Below, in pieces: positions 27,232 through 35,655 of a DNA stretch of 64,000 bases (position 1 is the first letter of the stretch; each line of letters starts with the position of its first letter). This DNA is from Rhodoglobus sp. GTDB lineage: Bacteria; Actinomycetota; Actinomycetes; Actinomycetales; Microbacteriaceae. The stretch lies in assembly GCA_025463605.1 (NCBI GenBank), contig JAODAV010000008.1:406360-470359 (forward strand), read 5' to 3'. The position numbers and the translations under genes were made by a program. The notes under the pieces were generated by a model. It did not search any database and was not told the DNA's origin. It worked only from the letters and a program-made list of their open reading frames with translations.

Positions 27232-28173
27232 ATGACTTCGCGCGCAGCCTGGGGCTATGGCCTCGCGACCGTCGCCGGCAACGGCACCGTGCTCGACACC
27301 TGGTTCCCGAAGCCGCGCCTCGGCACCCTCCCCGAGGGCACCGACCCGCACATCGCTCCCGCGGAATTCGAGGAGCTCGTGGGCAGCGACGATCGCCGCA
27401 ACGTGCGGCTCGACTTCGTCACGGTCGAGATCGATCTCGACGCGCCACCCGTTTCCACGCCCGACGCGTACTTGCGCCTGCACCTGCTGAGTCACCTGCT
27501 CGCGCGGCCGAACACGATCAACCTCGACGGCATCTTCGCGCAATTGCCCATCGTGACGTGGACGACCGCCGGGCCCGTGCATCCGGACGACTTCGATCGC
27601 TTGCGGCCCGCGCTGCAGCGAGCGGGGATCGCCGCGACCGGCATCGACAAGTTCCCGCGCCTGCTCGACTACGTCACTCCCGAGAGAGTGCGAATCGCGG
27701 ATGCCTCGCGCGTGCGCCTGGGCGCGCACCTCTCCCCCGGCACGACCGTGATGCACGAGGGTTTCGTCAACTACAACGCGGGCACGCTCGGCAGCTCCAT
27801 GGTGGAGGGCCGCATCTCGCAGGGTGTCGTCGTCGGCGACGGCGCCGACATCGGCGGTGGCGCATCCATCATGGGAACGCTCAGCGGAGGCGGCACCGAG
27901 CGCGTCTCCATCGGCGCGCGCGCTCTCCTCGGCGCCAACTCCGGCGTGGGAATCGCCATCGGCGACGACACCGTGGTCGAGGCGGGGCTGTATGTGACGG
28001 CGGGAACGAAGGTCATCGTCGCCGACGGGTCGCCGACCCCGCGCGCTGTCAAGGCGGTCGAGTTCAGCGGCGTGCCGGGACTGCTGTTCCGCCGCAATTC
28101 GATCACCGGTGCCGTCGAGGTGCTGCCGCGCGCGGGCAAGGGCGTCGAGCTCAATGCCGCGCTTCACGCGTAG
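27232..28173 (+). CDS. dapD: 2,3,4,5-tetrahydropyridine-2,6-dicarboxylate N-succinyltransferase
   Basis: 313 residues. The N-terminal domain ([20 protein letters not shown]) is followed by a left-handed beta-helix with hexapeptide repeats ([20 protein letters not shown]) and [20 protein letters not shown], as in actinobacterial DapD. It transfers succinyl from CoA to tetrahydrodipicolinate, the step before dapC and dapE. The ATG follows TACTCT by 7 bases (leaderless). A small membrane-anchored protein overlaps its 3' end by 20 bases. Confidence 0.93.
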   Translation: MTSRAAWGYGLATVAGNGTVLDTWFPKPRLGTLPEGTDPHIAPAEFEELVGSDDRRNVRLDFVTVEIDLDAPPVSTPDAYLRLHLLSHLLARPNTINLDGIFAQLPIVTWTTAGPVHPDDFDRLRPALQRAGIAATGIDKFPRLLDYVTPERVRIADASRVRLGAHLSPGTTVMHEGFVNYNAGTLGSSMVEGRISQGVVVGDGADIGGGASIMGTLSGGGTERVSIGARALLGANSGVGIAIGDDTVVEAGLYVTAGTKVIVADGSPTPRAVKAVEFSGVPGLLFRRNSITGAVEVLPRAGKGVELNAALHA

Positions 28174-28621
28174 GCTCGTTCTTGCCCTGGCGGCCGCGGC
28201 CGCCACCTTCGCTCTCGCCGCGGTCGCGGTGTCGCTGTTCGTCGCGCAGAGCCCGCGCGACAAGACGTTCGCGGGCACCTACACGTCTGACACCGACCTG
28301 CGGGTCACGAACCTCAGGGTTCCGGGCGGCCACGTCACCGTCGGTTACTCGGTCGACGTGCTGTACCTGCCCGAGGGACATGACACTTCCGCTGGGCAGG
28401 CGACGGGCATCCGGTGCGGACTCGTCGACACCAGCGGAAGGCTCGACCTTTTCGAGCCGAGCCGCACGACCGCGCAACCCGGAGATTGGGTGACGCTAGC
28501 GTTCGACGCGAACTACATCCTGCCGCAACTGACGCTCGGCCTGCGATGCTCGCCGAACAGCGACGGCGCGGTCACGGTGGTGTTCCGAGACGCCGAACTG
28601 CACGCAGTGCCGATCGACTAG
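28154..28621 (+). CDS. Signal-anchored protein of unknown function
   Basis: 155 residues. [20 protein letters not shown] is a positively charged start followed by a hydrophobic helix without a lipobox; the remainder (about 35-155) is beta-rich and hydrophilic, with two Cys (in IRCGLVD and LRCSPN) that may form a disulfide outside the membrane. I do not recognise a family. Its ATG overlaps dapD by 20 bases, suggesting translational coupling. The TAG stop shares CTAG with the stop of citrate synthase. Confidence 0.6.
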   Translation: MPRFTRRLVLALAAAAATFALAAVAVSLFVAQSPRDKTFAGTYTSDTDLRVTNLRVPGGHVTVGYSVDVLYLPEGHDTSAGQATGIRCGLVDTSGRLDLFEPSRTTAQPGDWVTLAFDANYILPQLTLGLRCSPNSDGAVTVVFRDAELHAVPID

Positions 28622-29913
28622 CGCGCCGGCCACTCCCGCGCGGGCGCACCCGTGTACAACTGCTGCGGGCGGCCGATCTTCGTGGCGGGGTCTTCGTTCA
28701 TCTCCCGCCAGTTCGCGATCCAGCCGGGAAGGCGGCCGATCGCGAAGAGCACCGTGAACATGCGCGTGGGAAAGCCCATCGCCTTGTAGATGACGCCCGT
28801 GTAGAAGTCCACGTTCGGGTAGAGCTTGCGCTCGATGAAGTAGTCGTCGGCGAGCGCGACCTGCTCGAGCTCTTTGGCGATGTCGAGCAGCGGGTCGCTC
28901 ACACCGAGGTCGTCGAGCACCTCGTCGGCGCTCTCCTTGACGAGGCGCGCCCGCGGATCGAAGCTCTTGTAGACCCGGTGGCCGAAGCCCATGAGCTTGA
29001 TGCCCTCTTCCTTGTTCTTGACGCGCTCCACGAATCGCTGCACGCCCTCGCCAGAGTCGCGGATCTCACCGAGCATCTTCAGAACGGCCTCGTTGGCTCC
29101 GCCGTGCAGCGGACCGTAGAGCGCATTGATGCCCGCCGAAATCGATGCGAACAGGTTGGCCTCCGTCGAGCCCACGAGTCGCACGGTCGAGGTCGAGGCG
29201 TTCTGCTCGTGGTCCTCGTGCAGGATGAGCAGCCGTTCGAGTGCCTTGCTGAGAACGGGATTGATCTCGTACGGCTCGGCCATCGTGCCGAAGTTGAGCT
29301 TGAGGAAGTTGTCGACGAAGCTCAGGGAGTTGTCGGGGTAGAGGAAGGCCTGGCCGAGCGACTTCTTGTGCGCGTATGCGGCGATGATGGGCAGCTTCGC
29401 AAGCAAGCGGATCGTCGAGATCTCCACCTGCTCGGGGTCGTGGATGTTGAGCGAGTCCTGGTAGAACGTCGACAGCGCAGAGACCGCGCTCGAGAGCACG
29501 GACATCGGGTGCGCGTTGTGCGGCAGCGCATCGAAGAACCGCCGCAGGTCTTCGTGCAGAAGCGTGTGGCGGCGCACCTTCTCGTCGAACTCGGCGAGTT
29601 CCGACGCGGTCGGAAGCTCGCCATGGATGAGGAGCCAGGCCACCTCGAGGTAGGTGGAGTTGTTCGCGATGTCCTCGATCGCGTACCCGCGGTGACGAAG
29701 GATGCCCTTGTCGCCGTCGATGAAGGTGATGGCGCTGCGGGTGGATGCGGTGTTGACGAAACCGGAGTCGAGAGTTGTGAAGCCGGTCTTCTTGGTCAAC
29801 GAGGAGATGTCGATGCTGTCGTGGCCATCGGTACCACGGATGATCGGGAAGTCTGCGGTGCCACCGGGAAACTGGAGGGTGGCTTTCTCGGGCTCTGCAG
29901 CAGCGTCGGTCAC
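28618..29913 (-). CDS. gltA: Citrate synthase
   Basis: 431 residues, type II length. Active-site segments HEDHEQNASTSTVRLVGST, GPLHGGANEAVLKML, FGHRVYKSFDPRA are intact and the N-terminal LDSGFVNTAS...YRG-like lid region (KGILRHRGYAIEDI) is recognisable. It condenses oxaloacetate and acetyl-CoA in the TCA cycle. The GTG start lies 6 bases after TAAGCT (minus strand, 29920-29925), so it may be leaderless; an overlapping TATAAG is an alternative -10. It ends in a CTAG overlap with the small membrane protein. Confidence 0.95.
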   Translation of the reverse strand: MTDAAAEPEKATLQFPGGTADFPIIRGTDGHDSIDISSLTKKTGFTTLDSGFVNTASTRSAITFIDGDKGILRHRGYAIEDIANNSTYLEVAWLLIHGELPTASELAEFDEKVRRHTLLHEDLRRFFDALPHNAHPMSVLSSAVSALSTFYQDSLNIHDPEQVEISTIRLLAKLPIIAAYAHKKSLGQAFLYPDNSLSFVDNFLKLNFGTMAEPYEINPVLSKALERLLILHEDHEQNASTSTVRLVGSTEANLFASISAGINALYGPLHGGANEAVLKMLGEIRDSGEGVQRFVERVKNKEEGIKLMGFGHRVYKSFDPRARLVKESADEVLDDLGVSDPLLDIAKELEQVALADDYFIERKLYPNVDFYTGVIYKAMGFPTRMFTVLFAIGRLPGWIANWREMNEDPATKIGRPQQLYTGAPAREWPAR

Positions 29914-29991
29914 CGCTACAGCTTATAAGCCGTCGATAGCCACTGTGATACTCGCTAAAGCGCTGGCGAGGTTGTTAGAGATTGTTCACAG

Positions 29992-31113
29992 TCAGGACCG
30001 TAGTTCCAAGCGCGCCACGGTATCCGCGATATCAGCGTCGGTCGCCGTAAGCGCCACGCGCACATGCACCGCAGGGCTGTCGCCGTAGAAAGAGCCCGGA
30101 ACGACGAGGATGCCCAGCTCCGCGAACTCGGCGACGGTCTCCCACGCGTCCCGCCCGTTCGTCACCCACAGGTAGAGGCCGGCCTCGGACTCGTCGATGC
30201 GGTAGCCGGCGGCCTCGAGCGCGGGCGCGAGGCGCGCTCGGCGGGCGCGATACACCTCCCGCTGGGCGGCGACGTGCGCCTCGTCGCCGAGCGCGGCGAT
30301 CATCGCGGCTTGCACGGGCCCTGGCGGAATGAGTCCCGCGTGCTTGCGCACCGCGAGCAATTCCCCGATGACGTCGCTGCATCCTGCGACGAACGCGGCA
30401 CGGTAGCCGGCGAGGTTGGATTGCTTGCTGAGCGAATACACCGCGAGCACCGAGTGGCGCTTCCCCGCGATGACCCGCGGATCGAGGATCGACGGCGTCG
30501 GATCGGGACCCGACCAGTTGAGCTCGGCGTAGCACTCGTCGCTCACGATCACGGCGCCGAGTTGCCTGGCGCGATCGACGGCGGCCCTCAGCTCGTCCGT
30601 CGACAGCACGCGTCCGTCGGGGTTGCCGGGGCTGTTGACCCAGATGAGTTTCGTTCCGTCCGGCCAGTCGGCGGGGTCATCCGCTGCGATGATGCTCGCC
30701 CCGACGATTGCCGCACCGATCTCGTATGTGGGGTAGGCCACGCTGGGCCGTACGACGATGTCACCCTTGCCGAGCCCGAGCAGCATGGGCATGAGTGCGA
30801 TGAGCTCCTTGGAGCCGATCGTGGGAAGCACATTCGCGACCGAGAGGTCGTCGACTCCCCTGCGCCGGGCGAACCAGTCGACGATCGCCTCGCGAAGCCT
30901 GGGCGATCCCGCCGTCTGGGGGTAGGCGTGAGCATCCGTCGCCGCCGAGAGTGCCTCGCGGATGACCGCCGGCGTCGGGTCGACGGGAGAACCCACCGAG
31001 AGGTCGATGAAGCCGTCAGGATGCGCGCGCGCCCGGTCGCCGTAGGGTTCGAGCGCGTCCCACGGAAAATCGGGGAGCGCCAGGGCTTTTCGTTGCACCA
31101 GCTCACGCGCCAC
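29992..31113 (-). CDS. dapC: Succinyldiaminopimelate aminotransferase
   Basis: 373 residues, fold-type I aminotransferase. PTIGSKELIALMPMLL, NSPGNPDGRVL, SDECYAELNWSG and YSLSKQSNLAGYRAAF (PLP lysine in SLSKQS) match the DapC type found beside ferredoxin in Actinobacteria. It aminates N-succinyl-2-amino-6-ketopimelate. The GTG start shares one base with the ferredoxin stop codon (TAGTG), so translation is coupled. The cluster mshB-fdx-dapC agrees with mycobacterial order. Confidence 0.9.
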   Translation of the reverse strand: MARELVQRKALALPDFPWDALEPYGDRARAHPDGFIDLSVGSPVDPTPAVIREALSAATDAHAYPQTAGSPRLREAIVDWFARRRGVDDLSVANVLPTIGSKELIALMPMLLGLGKGDIVVRPSVAYPTYEIGAAIVGASIIAADDPADWPDGTKLIWVNSPGNPDGRVLSTDELRAAVDRARQLGAVIVSDECYAELNWSGPDPTPSILDPRVIAGKRHSVLAVYSLSKQSNLAGYRAAFVAGCSDVIGELLAVRKHAGLIPPGPVQAAMIAALGDEAHVAAQREVYRARRARLAPALEAAGYRIDESEAGLYLWVTNGRDAWETVAEFAELGILVVPGSFYGDSPAVHVRVALTATDADIADTVARLELRS

Positions 31114-31439
31114 TAGTGGCCCGGGCTGCCGAGAGGCTCGGCCATGACGACCGGATGGTCCTTGTGGATGACGCCGACTTTCGCAGCTCCGCCGGGCGAG
31201 CCGATGTCGTCGAAGAACTCCACGTTGGCCTTGTAGTAGTCGGCCCACTTGTCGGGCAGGTCGTCTTCGTAGTAGATCGCCTCGACGGGGCACACCGGTT
31301 CGCACGCCCCGCAGTCCACGCACTCGTCCGGGTGGATGTAGAGCATGCGGTCGCCCTCGTAGATGCAGTCGACGGGACACTCGTCGATGCAGGCGCGATC
31401 CTTCAGATCGACACAGGGCTGAGCGATGACGTACGTCAC
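31113..31439 (-). CDS. fdxA: 7Fe-8S ferredoxin (FdxA/FdxC type)
   Basis: 108 residues. The N-terminal [17 protein letters not shown] supplies cysteines for a 3Fe-4S/4Fe-4S arrangement, and [16 protein letters not shown] gives the CxxCxxCxxxCP motif. The C-terminal extension ([15 protein letters not shown]) is typical of actinobacterial FdxA/FdxC. It is an electron carrier for P450, reductase or Fe-S enzymes. The GTG start overlaps mshB by 4 bases (GTGA) and the stop overlaps dapC by one base. Confidence 0.93.
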   Translation of the reverse strand: MTYVIAQPCVDLKDRACIDECPVDCIYEGDRMLYIHPDECVDCGACEPVCPVEAIYYEDDLPDKWADYYKANVEFFDDIGSPGGAAKVGVIHKDHPVVMAEPLGSPGH

Positions 31440-32614
31440 GGGAGATCGGGACCTTTCGCGGGAACTACCCCAATCTTATCGCCAGCGCGAGGGGTCACCT
31501 GCGGCCACGCGAGCACCACGACGGCGATGAGTACCGGGGCGAAAGTCCAGGAGTACCCCGCCAGGTTGGCGGGCACGAGCACCGATCCGCCGGCGGATTG
31601 CAGGGCGAGGAAGGCGGAGGCGCCGAGCAGACCGGCCGCCGCGCATGCGGCGACGAGTCGGGTTCTGAAAGCGAGCCGCAGGCCCGTGAGGAGGGCAGCC
31701 GTGACGAGGATCGCGGCAATGACGCCCCACGGCACGGTGAGCCCGGCGATCGTCGTGGAAGCCTGGTGCGCGACCGTCAGCGTTGCCCCCACGAAGGCCC
31801 CGAGCAGCACGGCGAGCGCATACGTGGCGATTCGCACACCGAGTCCGTTGTCGCGGAACGAGGCGCTCGGCGGTCGCAGGCGCGTGAACGCCTCGGGCTC
31901 GGCGATCGGCCGGGGTGCGCCCGAGGAGAGCGAGAACGTGTCGCCATCGACGACGATCTGTGTGCGGTGTGCCGCGAGCGCCGCGCGCTTGCGCTCGAGC
32001 ACCCTCGTGGGATCGATGTGCAGCGATCGCAGCCCGGGTTCGCGGTCGATGACGTAGAAGGGGATCCTCAGCACATCGGCGGCCGTGCGGGTGGCCTCGT
32101 GCACGCGAACGTGGTCGGGATGCCCGTAGCCGCCGTCCGCGGCGTAGCTCACGACCACGTCGGGCTCGACGGCGATCATGACGGCCGCTATGTCGGCGGC
32201 GACCTCGCCGAGTTCGGCCGCCGTGAGCGCGCCGGGGTCGCTCGTCGCGAGAGGCCCAGCACCCTTCTCGCCCCAGCGCATTCCCGAGTCGAGATACCGG
32301 CGCGGCGGGCGGCCGGCCCACCGGGCATCCTTCTCCCCCAGGATGCGGTGGTCGGTGACGCCGAGGATGGCGAGAGCCTCGGCCAGTTCGGCTTCACGCT
32401 GCAGCGCCAGGTCTTTGGGCGAGCTCGCGAGATGCTGGAGCTCGATCGGGATGACCTCGCCCCGCTCGCCGCGCGTGCACGTGAGCACGGTCACGCCAGC
32501 GCCTGCATCGACCAGTGTTGCGATCGTCGCACCTGTGGAGATCGACTCGTCGTCGGGATGCGCGTGCACGAACAGCACCTTCTCGGGGCGCGCTTGCGCG
32601 GTCTCGCCGTCCAC
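31436..32614 (-). CDS. mshB: MshB-like PIG-L deacetylase fused to a membrane domain
   Basis: 392 residues. Residues 1-230 are a PIG-L/LmbE deacetylase with [15 protein letters not shown] and [14 protein letters not shown] providing the zinc ligands; MshB makes GlcN-inositol for mycothiol. Residues about 260-380 contain four hydrophobic segments, which MshB itself lacks. In Mycobacterium a separate membrane protein gene (Rv1171) follows mshB, so this looks like a fusion of the two. The start is GTG 32614 with GAAGGGGG upstream. It leads the mshB-fdx-dapC unit. Mycothiol function is inferred from family and context. Confidence 0.8.
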   Translation of the reverse strand: MDGETAQARPEKVLFVHAHPDDESISTGATIATLVDAGAGVTVLTCTRGERGEVIPIELQHLASSPKDLALQREAELAEALAILGVTDHRILGEKDARWAGRPPRRYLDSGMRWGEKGAGPLATSDPGALTAAELGEVAADIAAVMIAVEPDVVVSYAADGGYGHPDHVRVHEATRTAADVLRIPFYVIDREPGLRSLHIDPTRVLERKRAALAAHRTQIVVDGDTFSLSSGAPRPIAEPEAFTRLRPPSASFRDNGLGVRIATYALAVLLGAFVGATLTVAHQASTTIAGLTVPWGVIAAILVTAALLTGLRLAFRTRLVAACAAAGLLGASAFLALQSAGGSVLVPANLAGYSWTFAPVLIAVVVLAWPQVTPRAGDKIGVVPAKGPDLP

Positions 32615-32674
32615 TTTCGCCCCCTTCGCTGCGCCCTAGACAGGATACGCACAGGTCGGTAGGTGCCCTCGGTG

Positions 32675-33139
32675 CTAGCTCTTCGCCGTGACGGTGTAGT
32701 TGGCGACGAAGCCCTTGTCGCCGTCTTTGGTCACGGCCACGAGCACTCCGTACTTGTCGCTCTCGAAGAGGGCCGTCGCCGCGTCCGCGGTGGTTCCGCC
32801 GATTCCCGCCTCGTTGGCTGTGAACCCGGCGCCCTCGAGCTGGGACTTGATCTGCTCGATCGCGTCGGCGCCCGAGACCTTGACCGTGACGTTCCAGACG
32901 TGGCCCTCCGCGGCCCCGATCCCGGCTCCGAAGATGATCTCGCCATCGATGAGCGGAACCTCCTCGGTCGGGTAGCCCTCGGGCAGACCCGCGCCGCCGA
33001 GGTCGACATCGCCGCCGGTCGCACCCTCGATGATGCTCTCGATCGGGTTGCCGGCGCAGCCGGAGAGGGCCGGGGCGACCGCGAGCGCGACCAGGATGGC
33101 CAGGGGCACGGTGAGGCGCTTGCGGATGGTGGTGTTCAT
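32675..33139 (-). CDS. Lipoprotein, paralogue of its neighbour
   Basis: 154 residues. KRLTVPLAILVALAVAPALS leads to the lipobox LSGC at about residue 28. The mature part contains GDVDLGGAGLPEGYPTEEVP and LIDGEIIFGAGIG, then an alpha-beta region ending SDKYGVLVAVTKDGDKGFVAN. The same pattern is in the next gene upstream (33148-33633), so the two are tandem paralogues. AGGAGA lies just before the ATG. Function unknown; expected on the outer face of the membrane. Confidence 0.75.
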   Translation of the reverse strand: MNTTIRKRLTVPLAILVALAVAPALSGCAGNPIESIIEGATGGDVDLGGAGLPEGYPTEEVPLIDGEIIFGAGIGAAEGHVWNVTVKVSGADAIEQIKSQLEGAGFTANEAGIGGTTADAATALFESDKYGVLVAVTKDGDKGFVANYTVTAKS

Positions 33140-33147
33140 GATCTCTC

Positions 33148-33633
33148 CTATCCCTTGATGACGACGACGTAGTTGGCGCTCGGGCCGCCGTCCGGAGTGT
33201 CCGTCGCGGTGAGCTGCACCTGGTACTTGTCGTTCTCGAAGACGCCGAACGAACCCTCGGGCGCGGACTGCTCGGCCACCGCTTCGAAGCCGGCCGCCTT
33301 GAGCTTCGCCGAGGCGTCCGCGAACGCCGCCTCGGTGTCATCCACCCGGATGAGCAGTGACCAGCCGGTGCCGAGATCGACGCCGAGCTCGACCTTGCCG
33401 TCGATGATCGGAATCTCCTCCGACGGGAAGCTCTCGGGCAGGCCCTCCAGCTCACCCAGGTCGACGTCGCCCGGAATCTCCGTGGTCGAGTCCTCTGCGT
33501 CGGAGCCACCTGACTGGCCCGTGCCGCCGGTACCGCCGCCGGTCGCCGTGTCGCTACCGAACGAGCATCCCGAGAGAAGAACCACGACGACGAATCCGAG
33601 GGCGAAAGCTGCGTTTCTGGCGGTGCTGCTCAT
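33148..33633 (-). CDS. Lipoprotein, paralogue of its neighbour
   Basis: 161 residues with a short signal peptide and lipobox LLSGC at about residue 23, followed by a Gly/Ser/Thr-rich linker (TATGGGTGGTGQSGGSD) that would tether the domain to the membrane. The folded part has GDVDLGELEGLPESFPSEEI and PIIDGKVELGVDLG, clearly like the downstream lipoprotein. AGGAG precedes the ATG. The two genes are 8 bases apart and likely in one operon. Confidence 0.75.
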   Translation of the reverse strand: MSSTARNAAFALGFVVVVLLSGCSFGSDTATGGGTGGTGQSGGSDAEDSTTEIPGDVDLGELEGLPESFPSEEIPIIDGKVELGVDLGTGWSLLIRVDDTEAAFADASAKLKAAGFEAVAEQSAPEGSFGVFENDKYQVQLTATDTPDGGPSANYVVVIKG

Positions 33634-33711
33634 AGCGTGCTCCTGTCAGTGGGTGCGGTCACAACCCTACGACGCGCGACAGGCATTCCGCGGTTGACAG
33701 CTCCGTGAGCG

Positions 33712-35619
33712 CTACGCGTTCTGCTTCTTGCGCTGCGAGTATGCCCGCGCCCGCGCGTTGGAGTCCAGCTCGACCTTGCGAATTCGGATGACGTCGGGCG
33801 TCACCTCGACGCATTCGTCTTCGCGCGCGAACTCGAGGCACTCCTCGAGCGTCAGCCGGCGAGACGGGGTCATGCGCTCGAACACGTCAGACGTGGACTG
33901 CCGCATGTTGGTGAGCTGCTTCTCCTTGGTGATGTTGACGTCCATGTCGTCTGCGCGCGAGTTCTCGCCGACGACCATTCCCTCGTAGACCTCCTGGGTG
34001 GGCTCGACGAAGAACGACATGCGCTCCTGAAGGGCCGTCATGGCGAACGGCGTGGCGACACCGGACCGGTCTGCGACGATCGAGCCGTTCACCCTCGTCT
34101 CGATCGAACCCGCCCACGGCTCGTATCCGTGCGAGATCGCGTTGGCAATGCCCGTTCCGCGAGTGATCGTGAGGAACTCGGTGCGGAAACCGATGAGGCC
34201 GCGCGACGGCACGATGAACTCCATACGCACCCAGCCTGTGCCGTGATTGGTCATCGTGTCCATGCGGCCCTTGCGGGCGGCCATGAGCTGCGTGATGGCG
34301 CCGAGGTGCTCCTCCGGCGAGTCGATCGTGAGGTGCTCGAACGGCTCGTGCAGTTTGCCGTCGATGTGCTTCGTGACCACTTGCGGCTTGCCGACGGTGA
34401 GCTCGTAGCCCTGGCGGCGCATCTGCTCGACGAGGATCGCGAGCGCCAGCTCGCCACGGCCCTGTACCTCCCAGGCATCCGGGCGGCCGATGTCGACGAG
34501 CTTGATCGACACGTTTCCGACGAGTTCGCGATCGAGGCGGTCCTTGACCATGCGCGCGGTGAGCTTGTGGCCCTTGACCTTGCCGATGAGCGGGCTCGTG
34601 TTGGTGCCGATCGTCATGGAGATCGCAGGGTCGTCGACCTTGATGGTCGGCAGCGGACGCACGTCGTCGGGGTCGGCGAGGGTCTCGCCGATCGTGATGT
34701 CCTCGAAGCCCGCGACGGCGACGATATCACCGGGCCCGGCCGATTCCGTCGGGAAGCGGTCGAGCGCCTTCGTGATGAGCAGTTCGGTGACGCGCACGTT
34801 GTGCACGCTTCCGTCGTGCTTGACCCACGCGACCGTCTGGCCCTTCTTGATCGTGCCGTTGAAGACGCGCAGGAGGGCGAGGCGACCGAGGAACGGTGAG
34901 GCGTCGAGGTTCGTGACGTGCGCCTGCAGCGGATGCGCATCGTCGTAGGTGGGAGCCGGGATGTGCTTGATGATCGCGTCGAACAGCGGCTCGAGGTCGT
35001 CGTTGTCGGGCAGCGACCCGTTCTCCGGCTTGTTCCAGCTCGCGGCGCCGTTTCGGCCGGAGGCGTAGACCACGGGGACGTCGAGCACGGCGTCCAGGTC
35101 GAGATCCGGGAAGTCGTCGTGCATGTCGCTCGCGAGACCGAGGAGGAGGTCCTGGCTCTCCGAGACAACCTCGTCGATGCGGGCATCCGGGCGGTCCGTC
35201 TTGTTGACGAGCAGAACGACCGGCAGCTTGGCCTCGAGGGCCTTGCGCAGTACGAAACGGGTCTGCGGAAGCGGACCCTCGCTCGCGTCGACGAGCAGCA
35301 CGACGCCGTCGACCATCGACAGGCCGCGCTCGACCTCTCCACCGAAGTCGGCGTGGCCGGGGGTGTCGATGACGTTGATCGTCACAGGACCCTCGGTCGC
35401 GTGCTTGCCCTTGTACGAGATCGCCGTGTTCTTGGCGAGGATCGTGATGCCCTTCTCGCGCTCGAGGTCGTTCGAGTCCATCGCGCGCTCTTCGAGGTGC
35501 GCGTGCTCGGCGAAAGAGTTGGTCTGGCGCAGCATGGCGTCGACGAGGGTCGTCTTGCCGTGGTCGACGTGTGCGACGATCGCCACGTTGCGCAGGTCAG
35601 AGCGTGTGGCGATTGCCAT
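33712..35619 (-). CDS. typA: Ribosome-associated translational GTPase TypA/BipA
   Basis: 635 residues. G1 AHVDHGKTT, the switch region ERGITILAKNTAI (KEKGITI-like), G3 DTPGHADFGGEVER and G4 NKTDRPDAR are intact. Domains II-V and the C-terminal BipA-specific part (AYSQRKKQNA tail) follow. It acts on the ribosome in stress adaptation and 50S assembly. AAGGA precedes the ATG. The oligopeptide ABC operon ends just upstream; in mycobacteria typA likewise neighbours a substrate-binding lipoprotein (lpqW). Confidence 0.95.
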   Translation of the reverse strand: MAIATRSDLRNVAIVAHVDHGKTTLVDAMLRQTNSFAEHAHLEERAMDSNDLEREKGITILAKNTAISYKGKHATEGPVTINVIDTPGHADFGGEVERGLSMVDGVVLLVDASEGPLPQTRFVLRKALEAKLPVVLLVNKTDRPDARIDEVVSESQDLLLGLASDMHDDFPDLDLDAVLDVPVVYASGRNGAASWNKPENGSLPDNDDLEPLFDAIIKHIPAPTYDDAHPLQAHVTNLDASPFLGRLALLRVFNGTIKKGQTVAWVKHDGSVHNVRVTELLITKALDRFPTESAGPGDIVAVAGFEDITIGETLADPDDVRPLPTIKVDDPAISMTIGTNTSPLIGKVKGHKLTARMVKDRLDRELVGNVSIKLVDIGRPDAWEVQGRGELALAILVEQMRRQGYELTVGKPQVVTKHIDGKLHEPFEHLTIDSPEEHLGAITQLMAARKGRMDTMTNHGTGWVRMEFIVPSRGLIGFRTEFLTITRGTGIANAISHGYEPWAGSIETRVNGSIVADRSGVATPFAMTALQERMSFFVEPTQEVYEGMVVGENSRADDMDVNITKEKQLTNMRQSTSDVFERMTPSRRLTLEECLEFAREDECVEVTPDVIRIRKVELDSNARARAYSQRKKQNA

Positions 35620-35655
35620 GGCGTAGTTCCTTATATGTCGTGGCCCTTCGGGGCC

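Noticed and set aside
35641..35655. Short GGCCC-TTCG-GGGCC hairpin after the oppDF gene
   Set aside because: Only five base pairs with no T-run; too weak to report as a terminator.
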